Assembly: GCF_042242105.1 (NCBI RefSeq)
Contig: NC_092018.1
Coordinates: 24,146,667-24,210,666 of the forward strand
Length of the DNA: 64,000 bases
Source of the DNA: Pempheris klunzingeri
Taxonomy: Eukaryota > Chordata > Actinopteri > Acropomatiformes > Pempheridae
Direction of reading: 5' to 3'
Both the position numbers and the translations under genes were made by a program. A model generated the notes under the pieces. That model saw only the letters and a program-made list of their open reading frames with translations. It did not search any database and was not told the origin of the DNA. This document shows, one piece after another, positions 27,310 to 37,648 of this stretch. The stretch's first letter is position 1; each line of letters begins with the position of its first letter.

Positions 27310-27965
27310 CAGTTTAAAGGTTTAGTTCACCCAAAAGAAAGAAAAAAAAAAACTCTAGTGGTATCTAGTCATGGAGACAGGTTTGGTTTTATTTGCTCAG
27401 TTTTTGAGACATCAGTCTCTGAGATTTCTGCTCTTCGCCTACATAATTGAGGTGTACAGAATTTTGTCTGAGGTGCTTCCAGCATTGAAAACATGTAACA
27501 TTAACAGCTATTTCCAGGATAACAATGTCCCTGTTATTCTGCACAATTTGTAACGCACCGTCAACAGGTTTTGTTGGGACGGTTTCAGTTTCATCCTAGT
27601 TTCAATGAGAACTGTTCACAAACAGGTCTGTGGATTCTAGCCCTGCTTCACATACATGCCACGGTCCTGCAGCGCTGCCTTGTAGAACTCGAGATATTTC
27701 CACAAATGGCTTGTAAAATTTGTTTTGGGAAGAAATGTTAAACACTCACCTGGTGGTGAGCGATCTTCAGGAAAAAACAGGCAGGTGTGAAGTAAGAAAA
27801 AGCACAAAAAACAAAGAGTTTACTCTGACTAATAAAGGTCTTTTCCATTAGATTCGATTCAAACCATGTGAGATCCAAAATTGCGCAGGATTTCTTTGCC
27901 ACTTACTTGGGTGCTGCAAACAGCGGCGTGCTCAGCGCCGCTGTAGCCAGAAGCTATATTGCATC
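27310..27965 (+). repeat. Dispersed fish repeat-like block
   Basis: The block opens with 'aaaggtttagttcaccc'. It contains 'gaggtgtacagaattttgtct', 'tagccctgcttcacata' and 'aacactcacctggtggtg', phrases I recognise from an abundant non-coding repeat in teleost introns. There is no open frame of note. I cannot see its terminal repeats clearly, so its class (probably non-autonomous DNA transposon) and its edges are uncertain. Confidence 0.45.
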
Positions 27966-29403
27966 AACATTACTAAATAAAAGTGTATTTTATCTATCCT
28001 TTATGTAGCTTCCATCTTTGATTTGAAATGGTTTGTATTGATAGCAATGGAATAGACCCTTGCTGGTCAGAGTCAAATCCAAATCCTATTTTTTGTTGCT
28101 TTTAGACCCAACTAATATATTTTTTCCCTTCATTAAAAGGTCACTAATGATATCTTTATCATTCTTCATGTAATCAATTTTATGAGCCAATCAGGGACTG
28201 AAATGTCCCAGTTATGATGATACATACATGATAGTATTGGGTCAGGGCTATGTTGTTTCTTAAACGATACCTGCTACAGCTGTAATTTTTTGGAGCAACA
28301 AGATGCAAATTGCATTCTCTACCAATACATGGGGAGGGGGGGCAGAGATCTCAGAGTGCTTATGTCAAGGCTAAACTAAGCAACACCAAAGCTAAATGCA
28401 TGGCTACATATTACTGAAGGAAGATGAGAAAATAGTTGTAAACCAAACCTTTCATATCACAGCTTTCAGGACACTTCAAGCATACAGTCGCTGATATGGA
28501 CAGTAACATCACACCCGGCCTTATCAAACAGCAGCACATACTGCAGTCTGCAAACAGGAGCACAAGGCAAAATGATTGGATAGGTATGGAAATCTACTTG
28601 AAGGAAGGTCAAAGTGATTAAGCTGACATTAATGACAGGCCTAGTCTTCCTGTGAGAATGCTCACCGTAGCTGTCTCTAAACCCATTTGTCATTCGGCTT
28701 CCAACGCTGGAGCATCTGCTTTGAAGTCTCTACCACTAATGCTACACAGAGAGGTTAAACAGCTTAATGCTGAAGTCTGTTTCACTCCTCTCGCTCTCTA
28801 ATGTTCCCTGCGTTTTATGTACCAGGGTTATGGCTCCTGGATTTCACATCTCAATTTGCCCCAGATAGTCCTGTAAAAGCTCCCCTCTTTCTTATTTGCT
28901 TTGTTGTCACTGTCAAAGGAAGAGAGGGGCAACCAAGAGGGATGTGGGACCGTGACAGACATGCCCCACCCATTGATTCACAAAGGTGGTTATAATGAAG
29001 GCATGTTAAGAAATGTTTATATGGGAGACGTGCAAAACTCAAACCAGTGCTGATTGCGATGATGGGGCAGCTTTTACATTTAAATACAGAACATAATCTG
29101 CTGACAATTTGAAAGCCCCAACAACAAAAGAGACGTCTTGAAAAATGATATAATGAGCGCATACTGTATAGCACACACTGTGGAGGTCAACTTTTATATC
29201 TATCACAGCACATGAATAAAATGATACAGTCATTATGATAAATAATACAAGATCTGAGGCGCTCTGGACTTACTTACTCTCCACTACAATGAGATTATGC
29301 TGATGCATTTGACATTAACAATATCAACAAACAAATATATGAAAGCATGAATGAAAGGGAGACAGAGAGCGATTTTCACAGCCAATTTGAGATTGCAGGG
29401 TTG

Positions 29404-29438
29404 GTGTGTATGTGTATGTGTGTGTGTGTGCGTGTGTG
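29404..29438. repeat. (TG)n-rich microsatellite
   Basis: An imperfect TG tract ends in a run of G. It accounts for the cysteine/valine-rich translated frames at this point. Confidence 0.8.
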
Positions 29439-32400
29439 GGGGGGGCTACTGGCAAACAGCACACAGAGCAGGCTGGCAGCGGAGGCAGCCAGGCTCACAG
29501 GCTGCAAAGCAATTTCACTGTTTGGCAATACTGTTGTCTCTGTGTGCGGATTAGAGCTGACACCAGAGCAACTGAGTCATGCTAAATGTAGTACAATCAC
29601 AAGCTTTTGTTCCTGATCTAAAACCCCACTGCTTCTTAGATTCAAGGAAGAGAGAGTGGAAACAAGGCTAAAAAATGGTAACAAATAAGCAGAGCATTGT
29701 TTCGCCGTATGAGCGCAGCATTGCAACATCGCTTTTAAAAAAAAAAAAAAAAAAAGCACAGGGATAAAAGTAACTAGTAGAAACGGTTTCTTAAGTAAAA
29801 TCAAATAAAAAGTATTTTTGGACAGCTTTGTGGATATCCTTGCAAATCCTCAATGATTAATAGAAAATTTCAGCTGATTAAACAAAAGCACAACTAATCA
29901 AACTGCATTTGACCGGGCATTCTCTTCACCTGGCTCTGCAAAGTCTCTCTACAGGACCAATACTCACTCTCGAGGTACCGTATTGGCCCAGAGTTGTTTT
30001 TGGGCCTGGCAGGACCTGGCAGGACAGACCCTGACCCGTCCTTTTCATGCTCGCCCACGGAAATGCCATCTGGCTGGTGTGAATGATTACCACAGCAACG
30101 GCCGGGTGACCTGCAGCCAGCAGGAACCAAGGTCACTCCACCTCAGTGCTTCGCACTTTCCCTGCCCTCTTTTCATCAGCCTGCAGGTGAATTATTCATC
30201 CTGTACTACTCAGAGGCACAAAACTACTGCACAAACACTAAAAAACTGCACACTCAGTTTACGGATATAATAAGTTGTAATGAGAAAATAAATGTTCCAG
30301 CGTGAACTGCTAAAATAAACAGCTCGTAGATGTCCTCAGATACGGCGAAGAATACTCTTCTATATGGGCTCAGATGGTGGAACAGCTGCAATCATTTTAC
30401 AACACCAGAAACTGGCTACAACAGTGACTGAATGAGAAATAAGTGAATTAATTGATTTCTGACACATGTAACAGAGGATGTCACATTTAAGCTGCAAGCT
30501 TGTTTGCAACCAAGGGCTTGTAAAAATATTTATTAGAACTGCTGACGAAAAGATAATGTAATCAAATCCATGCTAGCCCTGCGAAATATTCAATGTTTCA
30601 GCGTTAAAGGAACAGAGCTTCAGCAGAACATCTAATTATTTCTCAACACAGCCACCATGATCAACACATGCATGTGGCCAGAGCGCTAGCAGACATCTTT
30701 GTGGACCGGCAAATGATCCTCAACGTCACCCTGGCAAACTTTATAGGATCAACAACCCGATCACAAAAAGGCACTTTTCCAGACACAAGAAAGTCAATGT
30801 GAGCCATTTGTCGTTGCCATGTGTAGAGACTATGTGGACTAAATGTACGTGCACCTCTGCAACAAGGCTTTTTGTTAACAAACTAACCTTTGCACAGTTA
30901 TTCTGGTGCTTACCGGTGTTTTACTTACAGTTCAGAATATCACCCTGGACAACATGCAAACATAATCCGAAAGCTTTAAACCCAGGTATGCTGCAGAAGT
31001 AAATACCTAAATTCATTCCATCCACCTTTTCATCACTGGTGGAATAATTTAGCCCCCTTTAGAAACTGACAATAATCCCTCTGCAGTAGATTCAGGTGCT
31101 ACTATTTCATAGTAAGCGGCATCAAAGTGATTCATTTTACATGAGGGTAAGGTCATCCGAGGGAACACGAGCATGAGCAAACAGTTTTCCGCTGGTATCA
31201 TGAATTTTTCTTTATATTAGTGGCTGTGTGCCTTATGATCATCACTGACTGGAGGCTACCCTTTTTATTATATACCACTAAATCACTGCTCATGACACTG
31301 GGTAATGGCTTGGGCATCCTTAAGGGGCAGTTCAGATTTAGCTCCTAGGCTACTCAGTCACATTTAATAAAAAATAAAAAAAAAATAAAAACCCTTGGAT
31401 GTATGCATCTATCATAAATGTTACACGGTGCTCTGGGTGAACCAGGACGGGAGCCTGTTACATGGAGCCGCAACAACAATAGCTCCCCTCGCCCCTCCGG
31501 ATCCCAGCCTGGATGAGAGAGAGGTCCAGCGGCTGGGAGCTGGAATAACACTCGGCCAGCACAAGACAACCGAGAGCCACCAGATCTGATTTCTCCTCCT
31601 CGGTAGGCTTTTCCGAGGGACCCGGGCTGCCATGCTCCTGTCATTTCTCATGTTACAGAACATCAGTCAAACGGCACAGACGCTGCCCTTGCGCCGGCCG
31701 AGGCTGATTTACAAACATTAGCGGGGAATACAATTACACAGCCCCCCCGGCAGAGCAGCCCTATGCGGCTTCAGGAGAGAGCAGAGGAGGTGGTGGTGGT
31801 GGTGGTTGGGGAGAGAGGGGGGGGGCGGGAGTGGACACTGAAAACAGCGTTTAGCTTTCCCAACCTTATTTCAACGTTTGCTTAGAGGGATACTCGTAAA
31901 GCCTGTCAGCGGTGTGGTTTTTAAATCCAACTTTCAGCTCAGCGGCTTCCGCGGCGTGATACCAAGCTGACATGCTATGGGACTATAGGTACATGTTATG
32001 GCTGTGATACGAACAAACTGCTCACCTGCCACATCCCCCACAAAATTAATTAAAAGCATTTTTCAATTCAGCGACTTCAAAGCTCGTCTTCTTCCTCTTC
32101 TTCTCCCCCCATTTAACTACTAACTGGTTGTGTGGCGGTGCACATCGGTGACGACTAACGTTTCTAAATGCACAGTCCACACAAATGTGGATCTTTTTTC
32201 ATAAAATGTCCGAACAGAAGGGCCAACGTCCACAAAATAAACTTTCCCAATCACAAATAAAACTTCCCAACATGCAACATCTTGAAGGTAGAAAAATGGA
32301 AAAAGACAGGAATTGTACTATAGCCTACTGAAAGATGCAGCAGCAACGCAACGGCCGTCGACACAAACCGCATAAAACATTAAGCTGGGTGAAAAAGTTA

Positions 32401-32775
32401 GAGCCTACGTCCAAGAACAGAGATTCAGGGGCGCATTAAAAGTTTCCGTACATGTAAGTACGCCGGTGCTTTCCGCGGACAATAAAGAGTAAAAAAGCAA
32501 AAAGCTAACGCATGTAAACACCAGTGCTGTCCGCGGTGCTGATCCCAGATCGGTGTGGCTAACACGGAGGCTGTGCTGCTCCACGGTCGCTCCACCGCTG
32601 ATCAATGATTGAACTGAACAAAGGCAGAAGAGGGATCAATTTCTAATAACTATCAATGCAAACGCCGCTAGCTTTCGCCTTCCGTTTCACCCAAAAGCAC
32701 ACAACACGCAGCAGAGTACAGTAAGAAGACATACCGCTGGAAAAATAAGCAGAGAAAGGTAAGAATAGCACTAAC

Positions 32776-32838
32776 CTGGAGCCGCCGTAGATCAAATTTC
32801 TTCCAATATTGAAACATCGATCCTACATCGGCGGCCAT
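32776..32838 (-). CDS. cux2: Cut-like homeobox 2, first coding exon (partial gene)
   Basis: This exon encodes the first 21 residues of a CUX-family transcription factor: it starts MAADVGSMFQYWKKFDL and ends RRLQ. That extreme N-terminus is nearly invariant in vertebrate CUX1/CUX2, where it precedes a coiled coil and then the CUT repeats and homeodomain. The ATG (32838 on the minus strand) has a strong context (A at -3, G at +4). The exon ends in phase 0 at a GTTAGT-type donor, read on the minus strand just below 32776. No further CUX exon is visible down to position 1, so intron 1 exceeds 32.7 kb. The choice of cux2 over cux1 rests on the myl2-ppp1cc-pptc7-rad9b neighbourhood, which matches human CUX2. 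In vertebrates CUX2 acts in the nucleus in neuronal specification. The family call is firm; which teleost paralogue it is (a or b) cannot be decided here. Confidence 0.93.
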
Positions 32839-32841
32839 CTT
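32834..32841 (-). promoter_or_regulatory. YY1-like motif over the cux2 start codon
   Basis: Read on the minus strand the sequence is CAAGATGGCCGCC, close to the YY1 consensus AAGATGGCGGC. It overlaps the initiator ATG. YY1 sites at or just after the start region are common in vertebrate genes. Here the match is partial (the last bases differ), so this is a candidate only. Confidence 0.4.
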
Positions 32842-33304
32842 GGGGGATATTGAGGAGATTTTTTTCAGCGGCTGCAATAAATATGTGGGCTGGATTCCCC
32901 CTCGTTAAACAACGTTTACGATCACCGGTCCCACTTTTAAAAAAACATAACGAACACACTTGACACGAGACTCCACCGATATGTTTGACAAGTCAGCCAA
33001 CATGTTTTTTTGGGGGGGTTTGTTTTTTTTTTTTGGTTTTTTTTTTTTGGAAGAAAGACGTGAGGGGAAAAAAAAAAAAAAAAAAAAAAGTAGATGATAT
33101 TTTTGGCGAAGTGCCCGAGTGTTTGAAAAGTAAAGAGCAAGTGTATCCGTGCTTCAGTCCCCAACATTAACTGGACAATTGCACTTTATTTTGCGTTGGC
33201 AAAGTTATCGATACTGACGTAAAGCCCTGGGATGATCAATACCGTCTGGAAAAGGGAAGGAGATGATGTGTAGATTAGAGGAGTTCAGGGAATTTGGCCA
33301 AGCC

Positions 33305-33335
<31 letters not shown>

Positions 33336-34070
33336 GAATACAGGGAGCACACGGGACAGAGAGCTCCATTTAGAGGCACTATTTGACATTAGAACAGGCG
33401 ACATCATCGACACAAACACCTTCAGTGTTATTAGTGGTTTGTTCATTATGCTAATTAGATCAAACATCCACACATTGAACTCCAATATGTCCATATTTTA
33501 AAGGACGTTATATTCTAAAAGAAGTGTACAGTTACAGTGATGTACTGCAAAGTTCACCTAAGTGCCATGCACACATTTAAATGATTAAAGCAGCCTATAT
33601 ATCTCAAACATTTACCATTTAATATGTATTGACTATATTGCCATTATTAAGTCTAAAAACAGATTTCATTTTTTTTGGGTATGTTTTTCTTTTTTTTTTT
33701 TTACCATTTTGGATTTTTTTGGATCCATTTGCATACAGTTGATCATAAGCCTCTGTAACTGTATTCATATATTCCATAATCCATATTCTTAGAAAAGCTT
33801 GAGAACGTAATAGTATGCATGCATCCATCAAAATATTTCTTAAATAGAGAGAAAAAAAAACAAAACAATCTGTGTGATCGCTCATCTTTGAATGAGCATC
33901 ATTAAATTAAACAAAGCATCATTCTCAGCAGGTATAACCTGTGACAGGTTATTTGACTTTGTCCAACTTAATAAAGCATGAGGGTGCTCTTTGTCTACTT
34001 AAAATAACTCATTCAGCTGGTCAGGGAGCACACACAGGCGGCTGTGCTGCTACAGCACTGGGGGCCCGGT

Positions 34071-34086
34071 GCTCCCCCTGCTGGCC
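34071..34086 (-). promoter_or_regulatory. CTCF-like motif, minus orientation
   Basis: On the minus strand the site reads GGCCAGCAGGGGGAGC, a close match to the vertebrate CTCF core CCASNAGGGGGCRC. It lies about 1.2 kb upstream of the cux2 start codon. Occupancy is inferred only from the motif. Confidence 0.5.
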
Positions 34087-35386
34087 CCTAAGCAAGGTTT
34101 GTGTAAAGGAGCATTGTGTGATTTCCTCCATTAATTAAACCATTATCACAGAGTGAAGGTATCAATCAAAACCAATTGTTGAATGTACATTCCACCTCCT
34201 GACCGCTGTGCACCAGCATCAGCGTACAGTAGCTTCTACCTGATATCCCTAATGAGAATAAAATAATATCCTCATGGGTCATATTTTTATCTCCTCGGGG
34301 GACGATGGGATATTCGTCTACCACAGGCAAACACTAAATTTGAAGGTGAAGGAAGACTATTATATATATATAACCAGGAAGCTAGTGATGTAGGCTACCA
34401 GTATAACAGAATTCACAATAGAATTAGCTTTTAATTCTTACAACTCATTAAGATGTGGACAAAGATGAGAAATGATTAAATCTGTCTCCATTTCGGTGAT
34501 ACTGAAGTCTCGTGATTTCCTGGCAGACGTCCATCATCCATTTGAGTGGAGGATCTGATCAGTACACAACACGTTTTTTAAGCTAACTAAATGTTTCCTT
34601 ACATAGCAGTTGTCTGCTGGGAGTGGAGGATTGACACTGGAACAGAAGCTCTGGTTCAGGGGACTTCTGTCAGTACGGATGCACAGTACACTCTGTTTTC
34701 TCAGTTGAATCCTTGGCCTTGTCTCTTTGCCCAATAGCACACCCTGCTCAAACCAAAAAAAAAAAAAAAAAAAAAAAACTCTTGCCAGCAGATCAAGCAA
34801 AGGGTTTGTAATCACACATTTTCAGATGCCAGATAGGAACACTGTGTTCTGGCTCAACAGGAATGTAGAGCCCCCCAGGCTCTGCAGGGACACAGGTGGG
34901 ACCTAAACCCACAATTTACACTTCCAGATCCAGATGCTTTGTCTGTCAGACCTCTGAATCCACATTTTGTATGAAGTTTTCTAAATCGCATTGGACTCAC
35001 TCAGCTCTGTACTTCTGCATATAATCATGACTTCACATTCACTGCTGTCACGAGAAAAGCACTACGGGCCCATTCCAATAACCTTGTCACCCCATTCAAA
35101 TTAATACATCGTTCTGAAAAAAGCTTAATCTAAAGTAAGTAATGCCTGGTTACTTCAAATGAGAACTGCGCACTGAAGGGAATTAACTAAGAGCAAGAAA
35201 ATCATTGTTTTGATGAGGTCACTGAATGAGGGATTTCAAATGACTGTGCTTCTTTGAAAATGGTTAAAATATATGGAATGAAATGGCACATCGTTGATGA
35301 GTGATTGCAGGCTCAAAGAGCTCGTTTGTTGATTTTACTTTGTTAAAAAGCACCACGTAAACCACAATTCTTTTAGACCTGCTATG

Positions 35387-35408
35387 ATCATCATCATCAT
35401 CATCATCA
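35387..35408. repeat. (ATC)n microsatellite
   Basis: About seven ATC units upstream of cux2. On the opposite strand it translates as an aspartate run, which is not a gene. Confidence 0.8.
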
Positions 35409-37515
35409 CCATCAAATGGGAGATTAATTTCTGAAGGGTCTGTGTACACTATTCCCAAGACCTTAGCACCCTGACTCTGGTAGGCTTGGTTCGATTATAA
35501 CTCCTTTATTTTAACTGTGTGTAAATGTTTTATCATTCCTAGTTAGATTTTTTACCTTAGTTAATATTTCAACCCTTATTTAACCACACAAGTGGGTTTA
35601 AACAAAACAGAATAATGGGCTTCCAGAATGTGAAAGGTGATGCTCTCTGTTTTGACTGAGCAGCTTCAAAAGCACAACAGCATTACATTATAGCTATTGA
35701 CAGGAGAAACTGCAATAATAGGCAGTAGGTTTTTCCTCACGGGAAAAGTATTATTTACAAAGAGAATCTGGAACCTGCACCTCTCCAGAGGTTCATCCAC
35801 TTGTGAACATTGTCATCGACAGCAGAGCTAAAACCCTGCATGTCGCACAGGGAATCCTATTATACAGTTTACACAGGACCTTCACAAATATATGTATGTC
35901 CTGCTTAGCTGAGCTAGTGTATAAAATCCCTTTATCAATACATATATTGATAAGGGGAACTGTGCAGCTGCACTTTGACTGTATCAAAAGGAATAGTTTG
36001 CCAAGTGTGTGATCAGCAGATCATATTAGGGTTTATTAGAATATTATGTGATAATGTCAGTTTTTATGAATAGAAATTATATCAACACAATCAAATACTT
36101 AATTTGATGATTTTATTGGAACTGAAACTAAGATACACTAAGTATTCGGTTAAGTATTTGTTAAGAATCAGATGGAACAATGAGAGTAGAGGCGACAGTG
36201 AGTTGATTCAGTGTTTTCTGGGGAAGAGCTTTCCGTGGTGGTGCTGTGGGTTGCTAGCACTACCCACTGGACAAGATGGGTAAATGAATGGTCAAAGCAA
36301 TAAAGGAGTCTGCAGCGTGGGCTCGGCACAAAACATGCATCCCGGCGTCCTAAATATTTGTCACGTGGTCAAACGTGAGTCCACTCAAGTTGTTCTCGTG
36401 CTTTAGCGGAGGCTTTGATATCTGTCACTGTTTGCCAGTTGTGAAAATTGGGAACATTTGTCCCTGTTTCTGCTGAGAAGCCTGTAGAAGTTTGTCACAG
36501 CAGACATTTTGCAGTGTCAAAGCAGGGGAGAGCACAGGTGGAACTAATAACGTTAGTGCTGTAGATGTTGCAGTCAGTCATGCCCGTGAGCTACTGTTCA
36601 CAAAACCAGGATCCTGTGACTGGAACATCTTATTGCAATGCAGCCTTAATTATGGTTATTACATACACCTGAAATATCTGCTGTCGAAAAGACGTATTTC
36701 AGTCTCAGAAATGTAAATGAAGACTTGTAACTGTCAGGAAAACAGCTGCTAAAAAAACTTCAATAAAACAAATTTGCTCATTGCAAAAGCTTCATATTTA
36801 GAGTGTATTTACTTCCTCGCCCAAATGACCCTGTGTAGTTTTCATCTGCTCACCCAAAATATATTTCTAAAATTATACTTTTCTGTGTATTTTTATCAAA
36901 TACTACAAACCTCAGATTTCATTGTTTACCATTTACTTTGCAAAATTTCAGTTTGCTCTCCACAAAAATGTACTTTACTGTTCAAAAATGAAGAAATCAA
37001 TACACATTTTTCACACAAACTAACACAAACCAAGATGTGTGAACTCATTTCTTAAAAAAGCATAACTGTCCGGCATTGCTGTAAGAAAAAGCTGTACGTC
37101 ATTGTTCATGAAACGCATCACATGACCGCATGAATGCTTTCCACTAATGTTTTCCACAGCAGGTCACGCTGTTTAGGATCAAGTCTTATTGGGGCTCAGA
37201 CAGCTTCATCTAACAGTTCCGTTTATTGTGGTACCGAGAAACAGCTCCCATCATAACATAGTTTTGGTCTCTGTGGAGCACTAACAGGACAGCTGGGTGA
37301 TGGATCCCATCAAGTGCAACTGTCAGTCCCCAAAAACAACTGTCCCTCCCGAGCCAGAGCTATGTCCTGTTGTTATTCTTGGGTCTCAGTAATGGGGTGT
37401 GTGTGTTTGGCTATTATCCCTAAATCTCATGAACTCTGACAATGATAGGTGGTAGGGGAGGGTGGGGGGGGGGATGCTCCTCTTTACCTGGGTCTCTGCC
37501 TAAAGAGGGCATTGA

Positions 37516-37525
37516 ATATTTATAG
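37516..37525 (+). promoter_or_regulatory. MEF2-like site in the myl2 promoter
   Basis: ATATTTATAG differs from the MEF2 consensus YTA(A/T)4TAR only at the first base. It lies about 130 bases upstream of the myl2 ATG. MEF2 sites are typical of cardiac and slow-muscle regulatory light chain promoters, which supports a role here, but binding is inferred. Confidence 0.45.
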
Positions 37526-37598
37526 CCCATAAGCATACACCATAATGGAGGGGAGAAGGGTCAGTATAACTACCCCCTAGATTTGTCTGCCGCTTCAC

Positions 37599-37605
37599 TA
37601 TAAAG
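37599..37605 (+). promoter_or_regulatory. Probable TATA box of myl2
   Basis: TATAAAG lies about 50 bases before the ATG at 37649. Initiation about 30 bases downstream would fall near 37630 and give a very short leader of about 20 bases ahead of the one-codon first coding exon. A TATA-driven start fits a highly expressed muscle gene. The transcription start itself cannot be read from the sequence. Confidence 0.55.
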
Positions 37606-37648
37606 CAACGAGGAGTCTGCTTGGTCTTCATCCAGCTACCACTAAAAC

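Larger units (their letters stand above)
1..32775 (-). other. cux2 intron 1 (partial), gene-free
   Basis: I see no supported exon on either strand in this stretch. The open frames here are short, lack family motifs and often run through simple repeats. Contents I can name are two copies of a dispersed fish repeat (786-935, 4505-4727), a decayed Tc1-like transposon (4954-6386), a further dispersed-repeat-like block (27310-27965), several microsatellites and many A/T homopolymers. The rest is unique-looking sequence, in places rich in TAAT and ATCAATCA words typical of developmental enhancers. A long gene-free first intron of this kind is usual for developmental transcription factors and probably carries cis-regulatory elements; that role is inferred. 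GC content and CG dinucleotides rise towards exon 1 (about 31400-32800), consistent with a promoter-proximal region. Confidence 0.8.
32839..37598. other. cux2-myl2 divergent intergenic region
   Basis: This interval separates the divergently transcribed cux2 and myl2. It should hold the cux2 5' untranslated region and promoter next to 32839 and the myl2 promoter next to 37598. Visible items are a T-tract/A-tract pair (33005-33089), a poly-T run (33308-33335), an A-run at about 34757, a CTCF-like motif (34071-34086), an (ATC)n tract (35387-35408) and a MEF2-like site (37516-37525). I see no coding exon, RNA gene or recognisable transposon. Confidence 0.6.

Noticed and set aside
31354-31663. Overlapping open frames on both strands near the cux2 promoter, considered as an alternative first exon
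   Set aside because: The region has CG dinucleotides but no CUX-like sequence and no clear donor in frame; it is better explained as promoter-proximal DNA.
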